In this document: piece after piece, positions 44,184 through 53,935 of the stretch | How the letters are laid out: each line of letters opens with the position of its first letter | Numbering within the stretch: position 1 is the first letter of the stretch | Source of the DNA: Spirosoma validum | GTDB lineage: Bacteria; Bacteroidota; Bacteroidia; Cytophagales; Spirosomataceae | NCBI RefSeq assembly: GCF_014699035.1 | Contig: NZ_JACXAA010000006.1 | Span: forward strand, 310,001-374,000 | DNA length: 64,000 nt | Direction: 5' to 3' | Translations under genes and position numbers: made by a program | Notes under the pieces: generated by a model | Seen by the model: the letters and a program-made list of their open reading frames with translations, nothing else | Databases searched by the model: none | What the model was told of the DNA's origin: nothing

Positions 44184-47100
44184 CGAGTGGCGTTTGAGGT
44201 TCAAAAAAACGCCGTTTACGAACGGGGCTAATGGGCACCTCAATCGTGGCCTGAACGCCCTGGTCAGGCTTACTTTCCCAGGAAATCCGTCCACCCAAAA
44301 TAGCCACACGAGATTCGATATTGCTCATTCCTAAGCCTGTTGCCTTCTTTTGCGTTTGTTCGTAGTTAAATCCCTGTCCATTATCCTGATAGATCAGAAT
44401 AATACGGTTAGTTTGCCACATCATATGCAAGTCGATTCGAGTGGCGTTCGCATGTTTGAGCGAATTACTAACCAATTCCTGCGTAATCCGGTATAGCATG
44501 ACTTCGATATGAGTCGGAAGGCGCGTTTCGTTATCCGGGAAACTTCCCTCAATCGCTGGCATTTCGCTCAGGAGGAATTGAGCACTGACTACCTCACTAG
44601 CACTGATTCGGGAGAACAATTCGTCAACGGCTGCTACGTAACCATGTCGCTCTAGTGTTTGCGGATTCAATTTCCGGAGCATATTCCGGACGTCGCCGAT
44701 CGTATCATTAATCAATTGGAAGATCGTATTCTTAAGCGATAAGATTGTCGGGGTTCCGCCAACCTGTTGGGTTAATTGAGTCGTATACAGCTTAATTGTT
44801 GCCAGACGGGTGCCTATTTCATCATGGATGTCTCTGGCAATATCTTTTTTCACTTGTTCCTGTATGTCGTAAGCTAATCGCAAACGCTCTTCCTGCTGAA
44901 GACGGATGCCATTTTCGCGTTGGCGTATCCAGATCCAGCTCGCGAGCAATAGAACGAGAATAACCAGTATAACGAACGGTAGTGTTAGCCAGAAAGGTGG
45001 TTCGATATGGATAAATAATTTCCGGACATAGCTCCAACGACCATCCTGATTGGCCGCTCTTACCTGAAATGTGTAATCACCGGGCGGTAGATTTGTGTAA
45101 CGGACATAATTACGTTCCCCGGATGCTATCCAGTCTTTGTCGTAGTTCGTAAGCTGATACTGGTACATAGTATGCCCGTTACTACTATAGTCGAGCGCGG
45201 CAAACTCAAGCGATATTGTGCTTTGTGCGTGATTCAAGTCAAGATGATTGGTTTCGCCCACATACGTATCGGTATGCAGAGGCTCCTCATTAACCTCAAG
45301 CGAATAAATATGAACGTGAGGATTGAACAAACTGCTGCGAAATGCTTCAGGCATAAACCGGTTAAAGCCATTTACGCCCCCAAAATAGAGCTCGCCATTG
45401 GTAGCCTGCAGAAAAGCGTTCCCGTTGAACTCATATCCCTGGAGACCATCATTTGGTGTAAAGTTTTTTATCATCTGAGTGGCCAGGTTCAAACGCGAGA
45501 TACCTCGGTTTGTACTCATCCAGATTCTATTCTGAGCATCAGAAAATGTTCCATAAACGAAAGAATTAGCCAAGCCCTGCAATTCAGTATATAACCGGAA
45601 CTGTCCCGTCTGCGCGTTTAAGGCTACCAAACCCCGGCTACTGGCGAGCCATAGTGTCTGCTTAGTGGCATCAGGACGGATGTTTAAAACCATATATCCA
45701 CTTAGTCCAGACTTAAGAATTTTCCAGGGTTGTGTTTCAAGACTGGACGTAGGAAGCCGATAACAGTAGTATCCATCTAAGTGCGTTCCAACCCAAAGCT
45801 GGCGGGCATTGGCATTGTACCAGAGGCTAAAAATATTCTGTCCGGATAATGTAGTCACTCTGTCCCAACGACGTCGGAGCGTATGTAAGGTGTAAAGCCC
45901 ATCTTCGGTTGCAGCCATCAGTATCGTATCAGAAATACTGACCATATTTCGTACATACGTATTGACAGCCAGGGGCTCTGAAAATGGAATTGCCTCAAAC
46001 GTTCGGGTTTCCGACTTAAAAACCATTACACCTTCTGTCGTACCAACCCAGATATGTCCTTGAGGGTCCCGATAAAGACTTTTAAGAAAAGGGCGAGCGG
46101 TTCTGCTCTTTCCCATTGGTCGAGTCAGATACCGCTCAACAATTCGGTTCGTACGAGGATTTAGTACATTGATTCCATTCTCGGTAAGAATCCATATCCG
46201 GTCGGGTCGCTCTTCCAGAAATCCTCGTACTACGTAGTTATTTAGTTTCTGGCCGGACGCGAGCGTGTCCGCAAATTGCCGTTTAACGATCCCTCCGAAT
46301 ACAAACCCATCAGGCACGATGCGAGCCAGCCCGTCGGGATCAGCATTAGCCCAGACAATACCCAGATCATCGACGTAAACTTTGCTGATTCTAAAGTCTG
46401 TCAGCCGTTGTGTATGATTTGTATACGTAGTGATCTGCCCAAATACCTGCGTTTTCTTATCAAAGTAAAGCACCCCATCCTGTTGGGTACCAAGCCAGAG
46501 CCTACCCAGTTGGTCAGGAGCGATGCTATGGATCGCACTGATTATAGTCTGACCAATGTTTGTGTAGGTCTGATACGTATTACGGCGATAATCGAAGCGA
46601 ATCAAACCTGCGGTTGTCCCCATCCAGACAATAGCGTCGGAATCGATATAATACGAGAGAATGGCCGTTGGTGGTCCAAACTGATTAGTAGGGTGATCGC
46701 TAAAATAGTACGAGCGCGTATTCGCCTGAAGATTATACCGCATCAGGCCTATCGGTTCCTGTAACCATACATCGTTTGACGAAGTCAATACAGGCGAACT
46801 TTGCAGATCGTATTTCTTGGTTGCATGCAAGTCGGTTGCCAACACGGTTTTACGCCGTTTACGGAAATCAAACCGTACCAGCCCTTCATAATCGCTGAGA
46901 TAAATCAGTTCACGTTGATTGATAAAAAACGGCATCGTCCGACTAGTCAATGACTTTCGGTTTCCAGTAGAATCCTGTACAGAAACATAATCGAAGCGGT
47001 CGCGTCGGCGGTCATATCGATTAAGACCTTCGTCAGTACCAATCCATAAATTACCGCCGGGATCTTCAACCATACCCAAAATATTACCTCCCCGAATAGA

Positions 47101-47376
47101 GCCGGGCTGAATGGTACCGTGCTCGTCTACAACTGGACGATAGGTTCGAAAACGAGAGCCATCATACCGATTTAACCCATCCTGAGTACCGAACCATAGA
47201 AATCCACGGCTATCTTTCAACATGTGATAAACGGAACCCTGCGTTAGGCCGTCACTCACACTGATGCGATCGACCCGGAACGTAGCGGCATCACCAGCAA
47301 CTGTTTGTGCGTATCCACCCAGAGGGCATAGACTCCAGAAAAGTAGAAAAGCACAGGTGTGACGTACCGTTCGCAT
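44176..47376 (-). CDS. two-component-regulator-propeller histidine kinase
   Basis: The 1066-residue protein has a signal peptide (~1-24) and a periplasmic sensor of Reg_prop repeats in two beta propellers (residues ~30-690). Examples of the repeats are SRGFLWFGTQDGLNRYD and GNLWIGTDEGLNRYD. A Y_Y_Y domain (~720-780) contains LPPGDYTFQVRAANQDG. One membrane helix (~785-810) is followed by a HisKA_3 dimerisation helix with the phosphorylated His near residue 851 (RDIHDEIGTRLA). A HATPase domain has the N box NSLKHANAT and G box GLGMSNIESR. There is no receiver or HTH domain, so it needs a separate response regulator, which is not in the window. An ATG at 47376 is preferred to a TTG two codons upstream. 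Confidence 0.94.
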   Translation of the reverse strand: MRTVRHTCAFLLFWSLCPLGGYAQTVAGDAATFRVDRISVSDGLTQGSVYHMLKDSRGFLWFGTQDGLNRYDGSRFRTYRPVVDEHGTIQPGSIRGGNILGMVEDPGGNLWIGTDEGLNRYDRRRDRFDYVSVQDSTGNRKSLTSRTMPFFINQRELIYLSDYEGLVRFDFRKRRKTVLATDLHATKKYDLQSSPVLTSSNDVWLQEPIGLMRYNLQANTRSYYFSDHPTNQFGPPTAILSYYIDSDAIVWMGTTAGLIRFDYRRNTYQTYTNIGQTIISAIHSIAPDQLGRLWLGTQQDGVLYFDKKTQVFGQITTYTNHTQRLTDFRISKVYVDDLGIVWANADPDGLARIVPDGFVFGGIVKRQFADTLASGQKLNNYVVRGFLEERPDRIWILTENGINVLNPRTNRIVERYLTRPMGKSRTARPFLKSLYRDPQGHIWVGTTEGVMVFKSETRTFEAIPFSEPLAVNTYVRNMVSISDTILMAATEDGLYTLHTLRRRWDRVTTLSGQNIFSLWYNANARQLWVGTHLDGYYCYRLPTSSLETQPWKILKSGLSGYMVLNIRPDATKQTLWLASSRGLVALNAQTGQFRLYTELQGLANSFVYGTFSDAQNRIWMSTNRGISRLNLATQMIKNFTPNDGLQGYEFNGNAFLQATNGELYFGGVNGFNRFMPEAFRSSLFNPHVHIYSLEVNEEPLHTDTYVGETNHLDLNHAQSTISLEFAALDYSSNGHTMYQYQLTNYDKDWIASGERNYVRYTNLPPGDYTFQVRAANQDGRWSYVRKLFIHIEPPFWLTLPFVILVILVLLLASWIWIRQRENGIRLQQEERLRLAYDIQEQVKKDIARDIHDEIGTRLATIKLYTTQLTQQVGGTPTILSLKNTIFQLINDTIGDVRNMLRKLNPQTLERHGYVAAVDELFSRISASEVVSAQFLLSEMPAIEGSFPDNETRLPTHIEVMLYRITQELVSNSLKHANATRIDLHMMWQTNRIILIYQDNGQGFNYEQTQKKATGLGMSNIESRVAILGGRISWESKPDQGVQATIEVPISPVRKRRFFEPQTPLAT

Positions 47377-47596
47377 TATCAAAAGTCAAGTTGGATTACG
47401 ATAAGGAATTGTAAATGAGCCATCTATTTATTAAATATCCAAGCTAAGCGGTCAATAAACCAGCCACTCTATAAAAACCTGAAAAACGGTACGTCTTAAT
47501 TTGATTCTTTACGGCTTAGTCCGTACTTCGTGATCTCTTTTTATCTCATTTCCCGACGCTCCGGCTTCTGTTTTTACACGCATTTCATTACGTATC

Positions 47597-49708
47597 ATGT
47601 CAAGTTCATCCGCTGCCCAAGTCCCGAATAATCACCGACTGCCCTACCCCGTTGCTCGTAAAACAGATCAGATCGATACGTATCATGAAACTCAGGTTGC
47701 TGATCCTTATCGCTGGCTTGAAGATGACAGTTCAGTTGAAACAACGGCCTGGGTTGAGGCTGAAAATCGGGTAACGTTTGACTATTTGTCGAAAATTCCT
47801 TACCGAAGGCAACTTCAGGACCGACTAGAGCAGGTGTATAATTACGCCAAGTACTCAGCCCCTGTTCGAAAAGGAGTCGGAGCAATGGGGAACTGGTTCT
47901 ACTTTTCGAAAAACGATGGCTTACAAAATCAGGCGGTCCTCTATCGGCAGCGTGGTCTTGATGGAGCGCCCGAAGTTGTTATCGATCCAAACACGCTTTC
48001 AGCCGATAGTACCACTGTATTGAGTGCTTTTTCCGTTTCCAAAGATGGTACGTACGCAGTTGTGGGCTTATCAAAGGGCGGCTCCGATTGGCAGGAATAC
48101 CAGATTATGGACTTAGCCACGAAGCAGTATTTACCCGAAAAAGTAGAATGGGTAAAGGTCTCGGGAGCCGCCTGGCAGAACCATGGTTTCTATTATAGCC
48201 GCTATCCGAAACCCGAAGGCAGTATACTGGCTGCTAAGAATGAAAATCATCACAAAGTAGGCACAGATCAATCCAGCGATCAGTTAGTCTACGAAGATTC
48301 GGTACATCCGCAACGCTTCCACATTACCAGCACTACTGATGATGAACGTTTTGCCCTGTTATCGATTAGCGATAGAGGACAGGGGAAAGACGGTAATGCC
48401 CTGTTTTATATCGATGCAGCTACAACCGAACAAACGTTTGTTCCTGTTATAGCCGAGGTCACGAACTTTAGTTATAGCGTCATTGATAATGATGGCGACC
48501 GATTGTTGATTTTAACTAACGAAAACGCGCCGAATAATAAAGTCATCGTATTCGATATAAGCACACGAACGTTTTCGACACTCATTCCCGAAAAGCCAGA
48601 ACCCATTGCCGAAGGGGGGGTGAGTGCAGTTGGGGGTAAACTTTTTGTTGAGTATGTAAACGATGTGTCCTCCCAGATAATGGTTTTCAATTATGCTGGC
48701 CAGTTCGAAAATGAAGTTCATTTACCTAGTCTGGGTTCAGCAAGCGGGTTTTCTGGAAATAAAGATGATACGTTCGTTTTCTATACGTTTACGTCATTTA
48801 CATTTCCGCCAACCATTTACCGTTATGAGATTGCCAGTCGCGAAAGTACCGTCTTTCGGACACCCGAAGTAGACTTTGTTCCGGATGATTATGAAACGAA
48901 ACAAGTGTTTTTCGCTAGTAAAGACGGCACGAACGTTCCTATGTTTCTAACGTATCGGAAAGGACTAAAACGTGATGGGGCTAATCCAACTCTGCTATAT
49001 GGCTATGGAGGTTTTAATGTTAGTTTATTACCTGCCTTCAGTCCGTTTCGAATTCCTTTTTTGGATCAGGGAGGTATCTACGCCCAGGCGAACCTACGAG
49101 GTGGCAGCGAATACGGGGAAGCCTGGCACGAACAGGGTATGAAGCTAAAAAAACAGAATGTTTTCGACGATTTTATTGCCGCTGCAGAGCATCTGATTAC
49201 GGAGCAGTATACCAGTTCAGCTAAATTAGCCATTCAGGGTGGTTCGAATGGTGGGCTTTTGGTAGGAGCCGTGATCAATCAACGGCCTGAATTGTTTCGG
49301 GTGGCAATTCCGCAGGTGGGCGTAATGGATATGCTCCGATTTCATAAATTCACAATTGGCTGGAACTGGATTGCGGATTATGGTAGCAGTGATAATGCTG
49401 ATGAGTTTAACGTACTGTATGCTTACTCCCCTATTCACAATATAAGAACGGGTCTGAACTATCCCGCTACGTTAATCACGACGGCTGATCACGACGACCG
49501 GGTTGTACCAGCTCATTCTTTCAAATATGCAGCCACCTTACAAGAGATGTATCTGGGACAAAACCCAGTCTTGATTCGAATTGATACAAAATCTGGGCAT
49601 GGTGCTAGTAACACCAGGAAGAACATTGAGACTGCAGCGGATATTTATTCCTTTATTCTATGGAACATGGGAATAATTCATTTAAGACAACAGAACCCAA
49701 CCCATTAA
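47597..49708 (+). CDS. prolyl oligopeptidase family serine peptidase (S9A)
   Basis: This 703-residue protein has the S9A layout. An N-terminal beta propeller (residues ~60-430) follows the segment YHETQVADPYRWLEDD. The hydrolase domain starts near 440. Catalytic residues are S550 in GGSNGG, the Asp of DHDDR near 633-634, and H668 in SGHGAS. S9A prolyl oligopeptidases cut short peptides after proline. There is no signal peptide, so it should be cytoplasmic. Length and motif spacing match the family. The divergent neighbour is the propeller histidine kinase, with no evident connection. Confidence 0.95.
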   Translation: MSSSSAAQVPNNHRLPYPVARKTDQIDTYHETQVADPYRWLEDDSSVETTAWVEAENRVTFDYLSKIPYRRQLQDRLEQVYNYAKYSAPVRKGVGAMGNWFYFSKNDGLQNQAVLYRQRGLDGAPEVVIDPNTLSADSTTVLSAFSVSKDGTYAVVGLSKGGSDWQEYQIMDLATKQYLPEKVEWVKVSGAAWQNHGFYYSRYPKPEGSILAAKNENHHKVGTDQSSDQLVYEDSVHPQRFHITSTTDDERFALLSISDRGQGKDGNALFYIDAATTEQTFVPVIAEVTNFSYSVIDNDGDRLLILTNENAPNNKVIVFDISTRTFSTLIPEKPEPIAEGGVSAVGGKLFVEYVNDVSSQIMVFNYAGQFENEVHLPSLGSASGFSGNKDDTFVFYTFTSFTFPPTIYRYEIASRESTVFRTPEVDFVPDDYETKQVFFASKDGTNVPMFLTYRKGLKRDGANPTLLYGYGGFNVSLLPAFSPFRIPFLDQGGIYAQANLRGGSEYGEAWHEQGMKLKKQNVFDDFIAAAEHLITEQYTSSAKLAIQGGSNGGLLVGAVINQRPELFRVAIPQVGVMDMLRFHKFTIGWNWIADYGSSDNADEFNVLYAYSPIHNIRTGLNYPATLITTADHDDRVVPAHSFKYAATLQEMYLGQNPVLIRIDTKSGHGASNTRKNIETAADIYSFILWNMGIIHLRQQNPTH

Positions 49709-50995
49709 CGCAACCTTTTCATTCGCAGGTCCGTATAAGCTCGAGACACCTATAATAGCTGCCCCATTCAGGTCGGGAAGCCTTGCTCTACCCAAAACTA
49801 GCTTTACAATCTCGACAATCGATTAATTCAGAAGTTAGTAAATCAGTGTAACTTATGAATAGACAATTAAAATGGCGTCCACTTAATACATTCATTAATC
49901 AAATCACAATAAACTGCATTTTCAAAAAACAGTCTGTTTACGTATATAGTCTAGAGTATATAAATTGTAGCTAAAACAATTAGCTGATAGAAAGCGTCGT
50001 AACCTATTTATACCCATATTTATAAACGGCTTTCTCGGCTAATACAGGCTTTATTACTGCCCTTACAAGCGTTCTAAACGTTACACAGCAAGCACCTTAG
50101 TTAGCCATTTTACACTAAGAAATAGACTGAATAATCTAAAAGGTAGTTCGCAAAAACCGATATCGAACAAGAGATTACAAAAATATGACTGTTAGAAATA
50201 TAAATTTTTCAAATGGCTTATTCTGTTGATTTACAATCAATTAACTAAATTTTTTAAAATATAATTTTTTAAGACATACCCATAAAAAATACATCATATA
50301 TAAGAAAACATATATAATTCATTAACTATCTGATTTTCAGATAGTTTTCAAATACGACAAAATGCACTTTTTCATGGATGCCCGTATGAGTGTAAATTGA
50401 AAATAACCGTAAAAATATGTTACAATAAAGTATGTAGATACTGTCATATTATACAATAAGTTGCTACATAAAAAAACACCCAACTACCTTTGTTACACAT
50501 TTAGCGTATCGCCTGGAGGCTACATAAAGTAGCTAACGCCAAAGCTAATCGACTGAATATAAGCCAAAAGAGAATTCAGATAATAAATTTCTCTTTTTAC
50601 TCAAAGTTATCAACTTTAAGATTTTCATAACACGAAATTAGGTTTGTTTTCAACTTTATCAGTGTAGTAACATTAATTTCAATTGTAGGCATTTTTGCAC
50701 TAAAACAAGTTTGCCTAAATAAAAAATATTCACTTTCCAGAATGGCGAGTACTTAATTGATACCTCTAAAATGGGTAGATGACTTCTTGTTGTCTTGTCC
50801 CAGCATAAGGATACTAAATACTTGTAAATACACACAAACATAACCATGTACACACTTCCTAATCACTTACTATTTATGCATTGACAGATGTCTACTTTTT
50901 TCTCTCGCATCCTACAGGGCATCAGAGAAGTTCGCGCTTTTCCAAAGCTCCTCATAAATCTCGATCATCAGTTAAATCCATTTCTTTCCACTTTT
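49709..50995. other. AT-rich intergenic region with a candidate long leader
   Basis: About 1.3 kb separate the prolyl oligopeptidase gene from the preferred start of the repeat-rich surface-protein gene. The DNA is much richer in A and T than either flank. I find no gene, tRNA, transposase or clear repeat. A 64-codon minus-strand frame (50659-50853) is not credible. One good promoter match lies at 50461-50492. Confidence 0.65.
50461..50492 (+). promoter_or_regulatory. candidate promoter (TTG, 21 bases, TACCTTTG) for the surface-protein gene
   Basis: TTG at 50461-50463 and TACCTTTG at 50485-50492, separated by 21 bases, fit the Bacteroidota -33/-7 arrangement. If used, the mRNA would have a leader of about 400-500 nt. 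Confidence 0.55.
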
Positions 50996-53884
50996 ATGAA
51001 GACAATTTTTATCAATTATTCTGCTCGCCAGCTCACGCATTCAGTGCATCGGGTGATGCTGGTCGTGTTGCTTCTGACATGCGTCAGTGCGGCTAATGCA
51101 CAACAAGAACGTGCTGTAGTATCTCATAAGACGATAACTAGATTATCGGATTCACCTAACACAGCTAAAACATCAACCGTTTTAGGCGTTAATGGTGTAG
51201 CCACTACACTGACTACGTTCAATTGCGACGACAACAAATCCTATCTGTTTCAGGGAGAAGGAGGAGCGCAAACGATTGATAGTAAAACCAGCGTTTTCGA
51301 GTTTAACATTCTCTTAGGTAAGATCACCGAAGTAAAGGCTCAGTTGATCCCAAGCGGCCTCGACCCAGACAACCATACGGCCGTCAACAATGTCGGGTAC
51401 AACCAACAGGATAACTACATGTGGGGCTACCGCCGGGGTACAAACCAGCTAGTACGTATCGCTAATAACTGGACCGTAACAACTTATGGTATTAACAATT
51501 TAGGCGATGATGTCCCATATAATGCGGGTGACATCGACCCAAACGGTGTCATGTACTTGTTTTATGGTGCACCCGAGAACTCTTCAACGAAAATTCGTCG
51601 GGTAAATCTTAGCACAAAAGCATTACTTAGCGACATTACACTTAGCCCTGTTGATAACGGTCGCTACATAATTGACTTGGGTTATAACCCTAAGGATGGC
51701 AATCTATACGGTATCGATTCGAGAAGCAGCAGCAGTAATTTAGTCAGAATCAGCCTTCAGGCCGGATCAGTTGGACAAGTTACAGATCTAGGTCATATAG
51801 GTATTAGTGACAACAGTCCTTTTGGAGCGGTTTATTTTGACAATCAGGGAACGTTATTTCTGAGCCAAAACGGAACAGGTAAGATCTATAAAATTGCGAA
51901 TGTTTCGACGGGCAATCATGCTGCTTCCTTTTTAAGAGATGGACCTGTTACGAATGACAACGACGGCGCACGCTGTTCTGATGGTGATGTACCTGTCGAT
52001 ATTTCAGGTAAAGTCTTCAATGATGCTAATGGATTGTTAGGGACACCAGCCAATACCGTCGACGGCACACCGGTTAATAGTTTAACAGCAAATACCTTCT
52101 CGGTTAACCTGATAAAAGCAGGTAAAGTAGTCGCTACGACAACATTAACCAACGGAGCTTATTCTTTCGAGAATCTTTCTGTAAATACATCCTATACGCT
52201 GGTACTCAGCAACTATCCTGGTACGATCGGCGCCAATGCGCCTAGCACGACCTTAGCCAACGGTGTTGTCAACACAGGAGAAAATATTGGCTCGGGAGCG
52301 GGCAGCGATGGAAATCCCAACGGTATGATCGTTGTAACCGTAGCTAGAGATGACGTAGATGATGTTAACTTTGGTGTCGAGCGGTTACCAACGGCTAACC
52401 CCGTAACGGCCAGTAGCCAGCCGAACCCTGGTGGTAGCACCAAAGTCACGGTACCAACTTTGAACGGATCGGATCCTGAAGATGGAACGTACAACGGAAC
52501 CAGCAAGACGAATACCATCATCATCAAGAGTCTGCCCTCTAACGGTACATTGTATTACAATAACGTCGCTGTCACTGACGAGCAGGTCATCACCAACTAT
52601 GACCCCACTAAACTCACGCTGGATCCTAACGACGGAGCCATCACAGTGACCTTCACTTATGCAGAACGCGATGCGGCTGGAAAAGATAGCTCACCCGCTA
52701 CCGTGACTATGCCCTTTGGCAGCAGTACAGTAAGCATCTCGGGTACGGTCTTTCAGGATGCTAACGGTTTGTTAGGGACCCCAGCTAATACGGTCGATGG
52801 CACGCCTGTCAGTAGCCTGACAGCCAACACCTTCTCGGTCAATTTAGTCGCTTCTACTGGCAAAGTGGTATCAACGACGACCCTGACCAACGGTACTTAT
52901 ACCTTCAACGGTGTCTCGCCCAGCAGCTCTTATACGGTGGTGCTCAGCAACTATCCCGGTACGATCGGCGCGAATGCGCCTAGCACGACCTTAGCCAACG
53001 GTGTTGTTAACACAGGTGAGAATATTGGCTCGGGAGCGGGTAGCGATGGAAATCCCAACGGCGTATTAGTTGTCGCGGTAGGAACCAGTTCTGTGAGCAA
53101 TGCCAACTTTGGCGTGGAGCGGCTACCAACGGCTAAGGACGTAACAGCAAGCACCCAGCCTAACCCTGGGAGCTCGAACCGAGTCACGATACCAACCCTG
53201 AATGGCTCAGATCCTGAGGATGGCATCTATAACGGGACCAGCAAGACCAATACCATCGTTATCAAGAGTCTGCCCTCTAACGGTACGCTGTACTACAATA
53301 ATGTTGCCGTCACTGATGAGCAGGTCATCACCAATTATGACCCCACTAAACTCACGCTGGACCCTAACGATGGGGACATCACAGTGACCTTCACTTATGC
53401 AGAACGCGATGCAGCCGGAAAAGATAGCTCACCTGCTACCGTGACTGTACCTTTCAAGAACGCGCCAGATTTAACGCCAATTATCTATGCTCGTCCATCT
53501 ACAGTATATGGAACAACGGATATTACGGTCGTAGTCGATGTGGTAGAATTGTTAAGTATCCCTACCAGCGGAACCATTGTTGTGAAAGTTACCAAAGATT
53601 CGAAAGTAGCGCTTACTTTTCCTCCTGGCGCCACAACGATTAATGGTAAGTCGGTGCAAAACGGCTCCTGGACATACACTTCAGACGCTAGTTACCACGT
53701 ACTTACTACGAGCCGAGTTGTACCCGCAGGTGATAAACTATCCTTTGGTTTCACCGGTCGATTGACACCTGGAGCAACCTCAGGAAGCTTAACAGTCAGC
53801 ACAGTAATTATTGGCGGTAGTGGTGGCGAAGTTAAAGTCAATAACAATGCGGATGCCGACAAAATTGATTATTTCCAGCAATAA
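50996..53884 (+). CDS. secreted repeat-rich surface protein
   Basis: The protein has 962 residues from the preferred ATG, which places a normal signal peptide (residues ~1-36, ending AANA-QQ) at the N-terminus. An ATG at 50888 would put 36 extra residues before that peptide. An N-terminal propeller-like region (~45-330; YNQQDNYMWGYRRGTN and LGYNPKDGNLYGIDS) resembles DUF6923. Two tandem 245-residue repeats follow (51995-52729 and 52730-53464). Each begins SGKVFNDANG or SGTVFQDANG, an SdrD-B-like or Ig-like unit, and ends with YAERDAAGKDSSPATV. The last ~140 residues are beta-rich and no typical type IX sorting tail is visible. The downstream gene encodes one. It is probably a surface adhesin or matrix protein. 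Confidence 0.88.
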   Translation: MKTIFINYSARQLTHSVHRVMLVVLLLTCVSAANAQQERAVVSHKTITRLSDSPNTAKTSTVLGVNGVATTLTTFNCDDNKSYLFQGEGGAQTIDSKTSVFEFNILLGKITEVKAQLIPSGLDPDNHTAVNNVGYNQQDNYMWGYRRGTNQLVRIANNWTVTTYGINNLGDDVPYNAGDIDPNGVMYLFYGAPENSSTKIRRVNLSTKALLSDITLSPVDNGRYIIDLGYNPKDGNLYGIDSRSSSSNLVRISLQAGSVGQVTDLGHIGISDNSPFGAVYFDNQGTLFLSQNGTGKIYKIANVSTGNHAASFLRDGPVTNDNDGARCSDGDVPVDISGKVFNDANGLLGTPANTVDGTPVNSLTANTFSVNLIKAGKVVATTTLTNGAYSFENLSVNTSYTLVLSNYPGTIGANAPSTTLANGVVNTGENIGSGAGSDGNPNGMIVVTVARDDVDDVNFGVERLPTANPVTASSQPNPGGSTKVTVPTLNGSDPEDGTYNGTSKTNTIIIKSLPSNGTLYYNNVAVTDEQVITNYDPTKLTLDPNDGAITVTFTYAERDAAGKDSSPATVTMPFGSSTVSISGTVFQDANGLLGTPANTVDGTPVSSLTANTFSVNLVASTGKVVSTTTLTNGTYTFNGVSPSSSYTVVLSNYPGTIGANAPSTTLANGVVNTGENIGSGAGSDGNPNGVLVVAVGTSSVSNANFGVERLPTAKDVTASTQPNPGSSNRVTIPTLNGSDPEDGIYNGTSKTNTIVIKSLPSNGTLYYNNVAVTDEQVITNYDPTKLTLDPNDGDITVTFTYAERDAAGKDSSPATVTVPFKNAPDLTPIIYARPSTVYGTTDITVVVDVVELLSIPTSGTIVVKVTKDSKVALTFPPGATTINGKSVQNGSWTYTSDASYHVLTTSRVVPAGDKLSFGFTGRLTPGATSGSLTVSTVIIGGSGGEVKVNNNADADKIDYFQQ
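51995..52729 (+). repeat. tandem coding repeat, copy 1 (735 bp)
   Basis: First of two adjacent 735-bp in-frame units. Long stretches are nearly identical to copy 2 at the DNA level, including third codon positions, for example around 52220-52320 against 52955-53055. Confidence 0.9.
52730..53464 (+). repeat. tandem coding repeat, copy 2 (735 bp)
   Basis: Second unit, directly abutting copy 1 in the same frame. The first ~50 codons and some interior codons differ, while the middle and end are almost the same. Confidence 0.9.
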
Positions 53885-53895
53885 CCGTTAGTCAG

Positions 53896-53924
53896 CTAGG
53901 GCCTTCTCAATAAGAAGGCCCTAG
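53896..53924. terminator. hairpin between the repeat-rich gene and the sorting-tail gene
   Basis: The 12-nt arms 53896-53907 and 53913-53924 pair perfectly around a 5-nt loop. It lies 11 bases before the next ATG and has only a weak T run. It may be a leaky terminator or an mRNA-stabilising hairpin. Confidence 0.6.
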
Positions 53925-53935
53925 TTATATCTCCT

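Noticed and set aside
44822-46764. plus- and minus-strand frames inside the histidine kinase gene
   Set aside because: They are antisense or offset shadows of the Reg_prop and kinase coding sequence.
50659-50853. 64-codon minus-strand frame in the long gap
   Set aside because: AT-driven composition, no plausible start context, and it crosses the presumed leader of the surface-protein gene.
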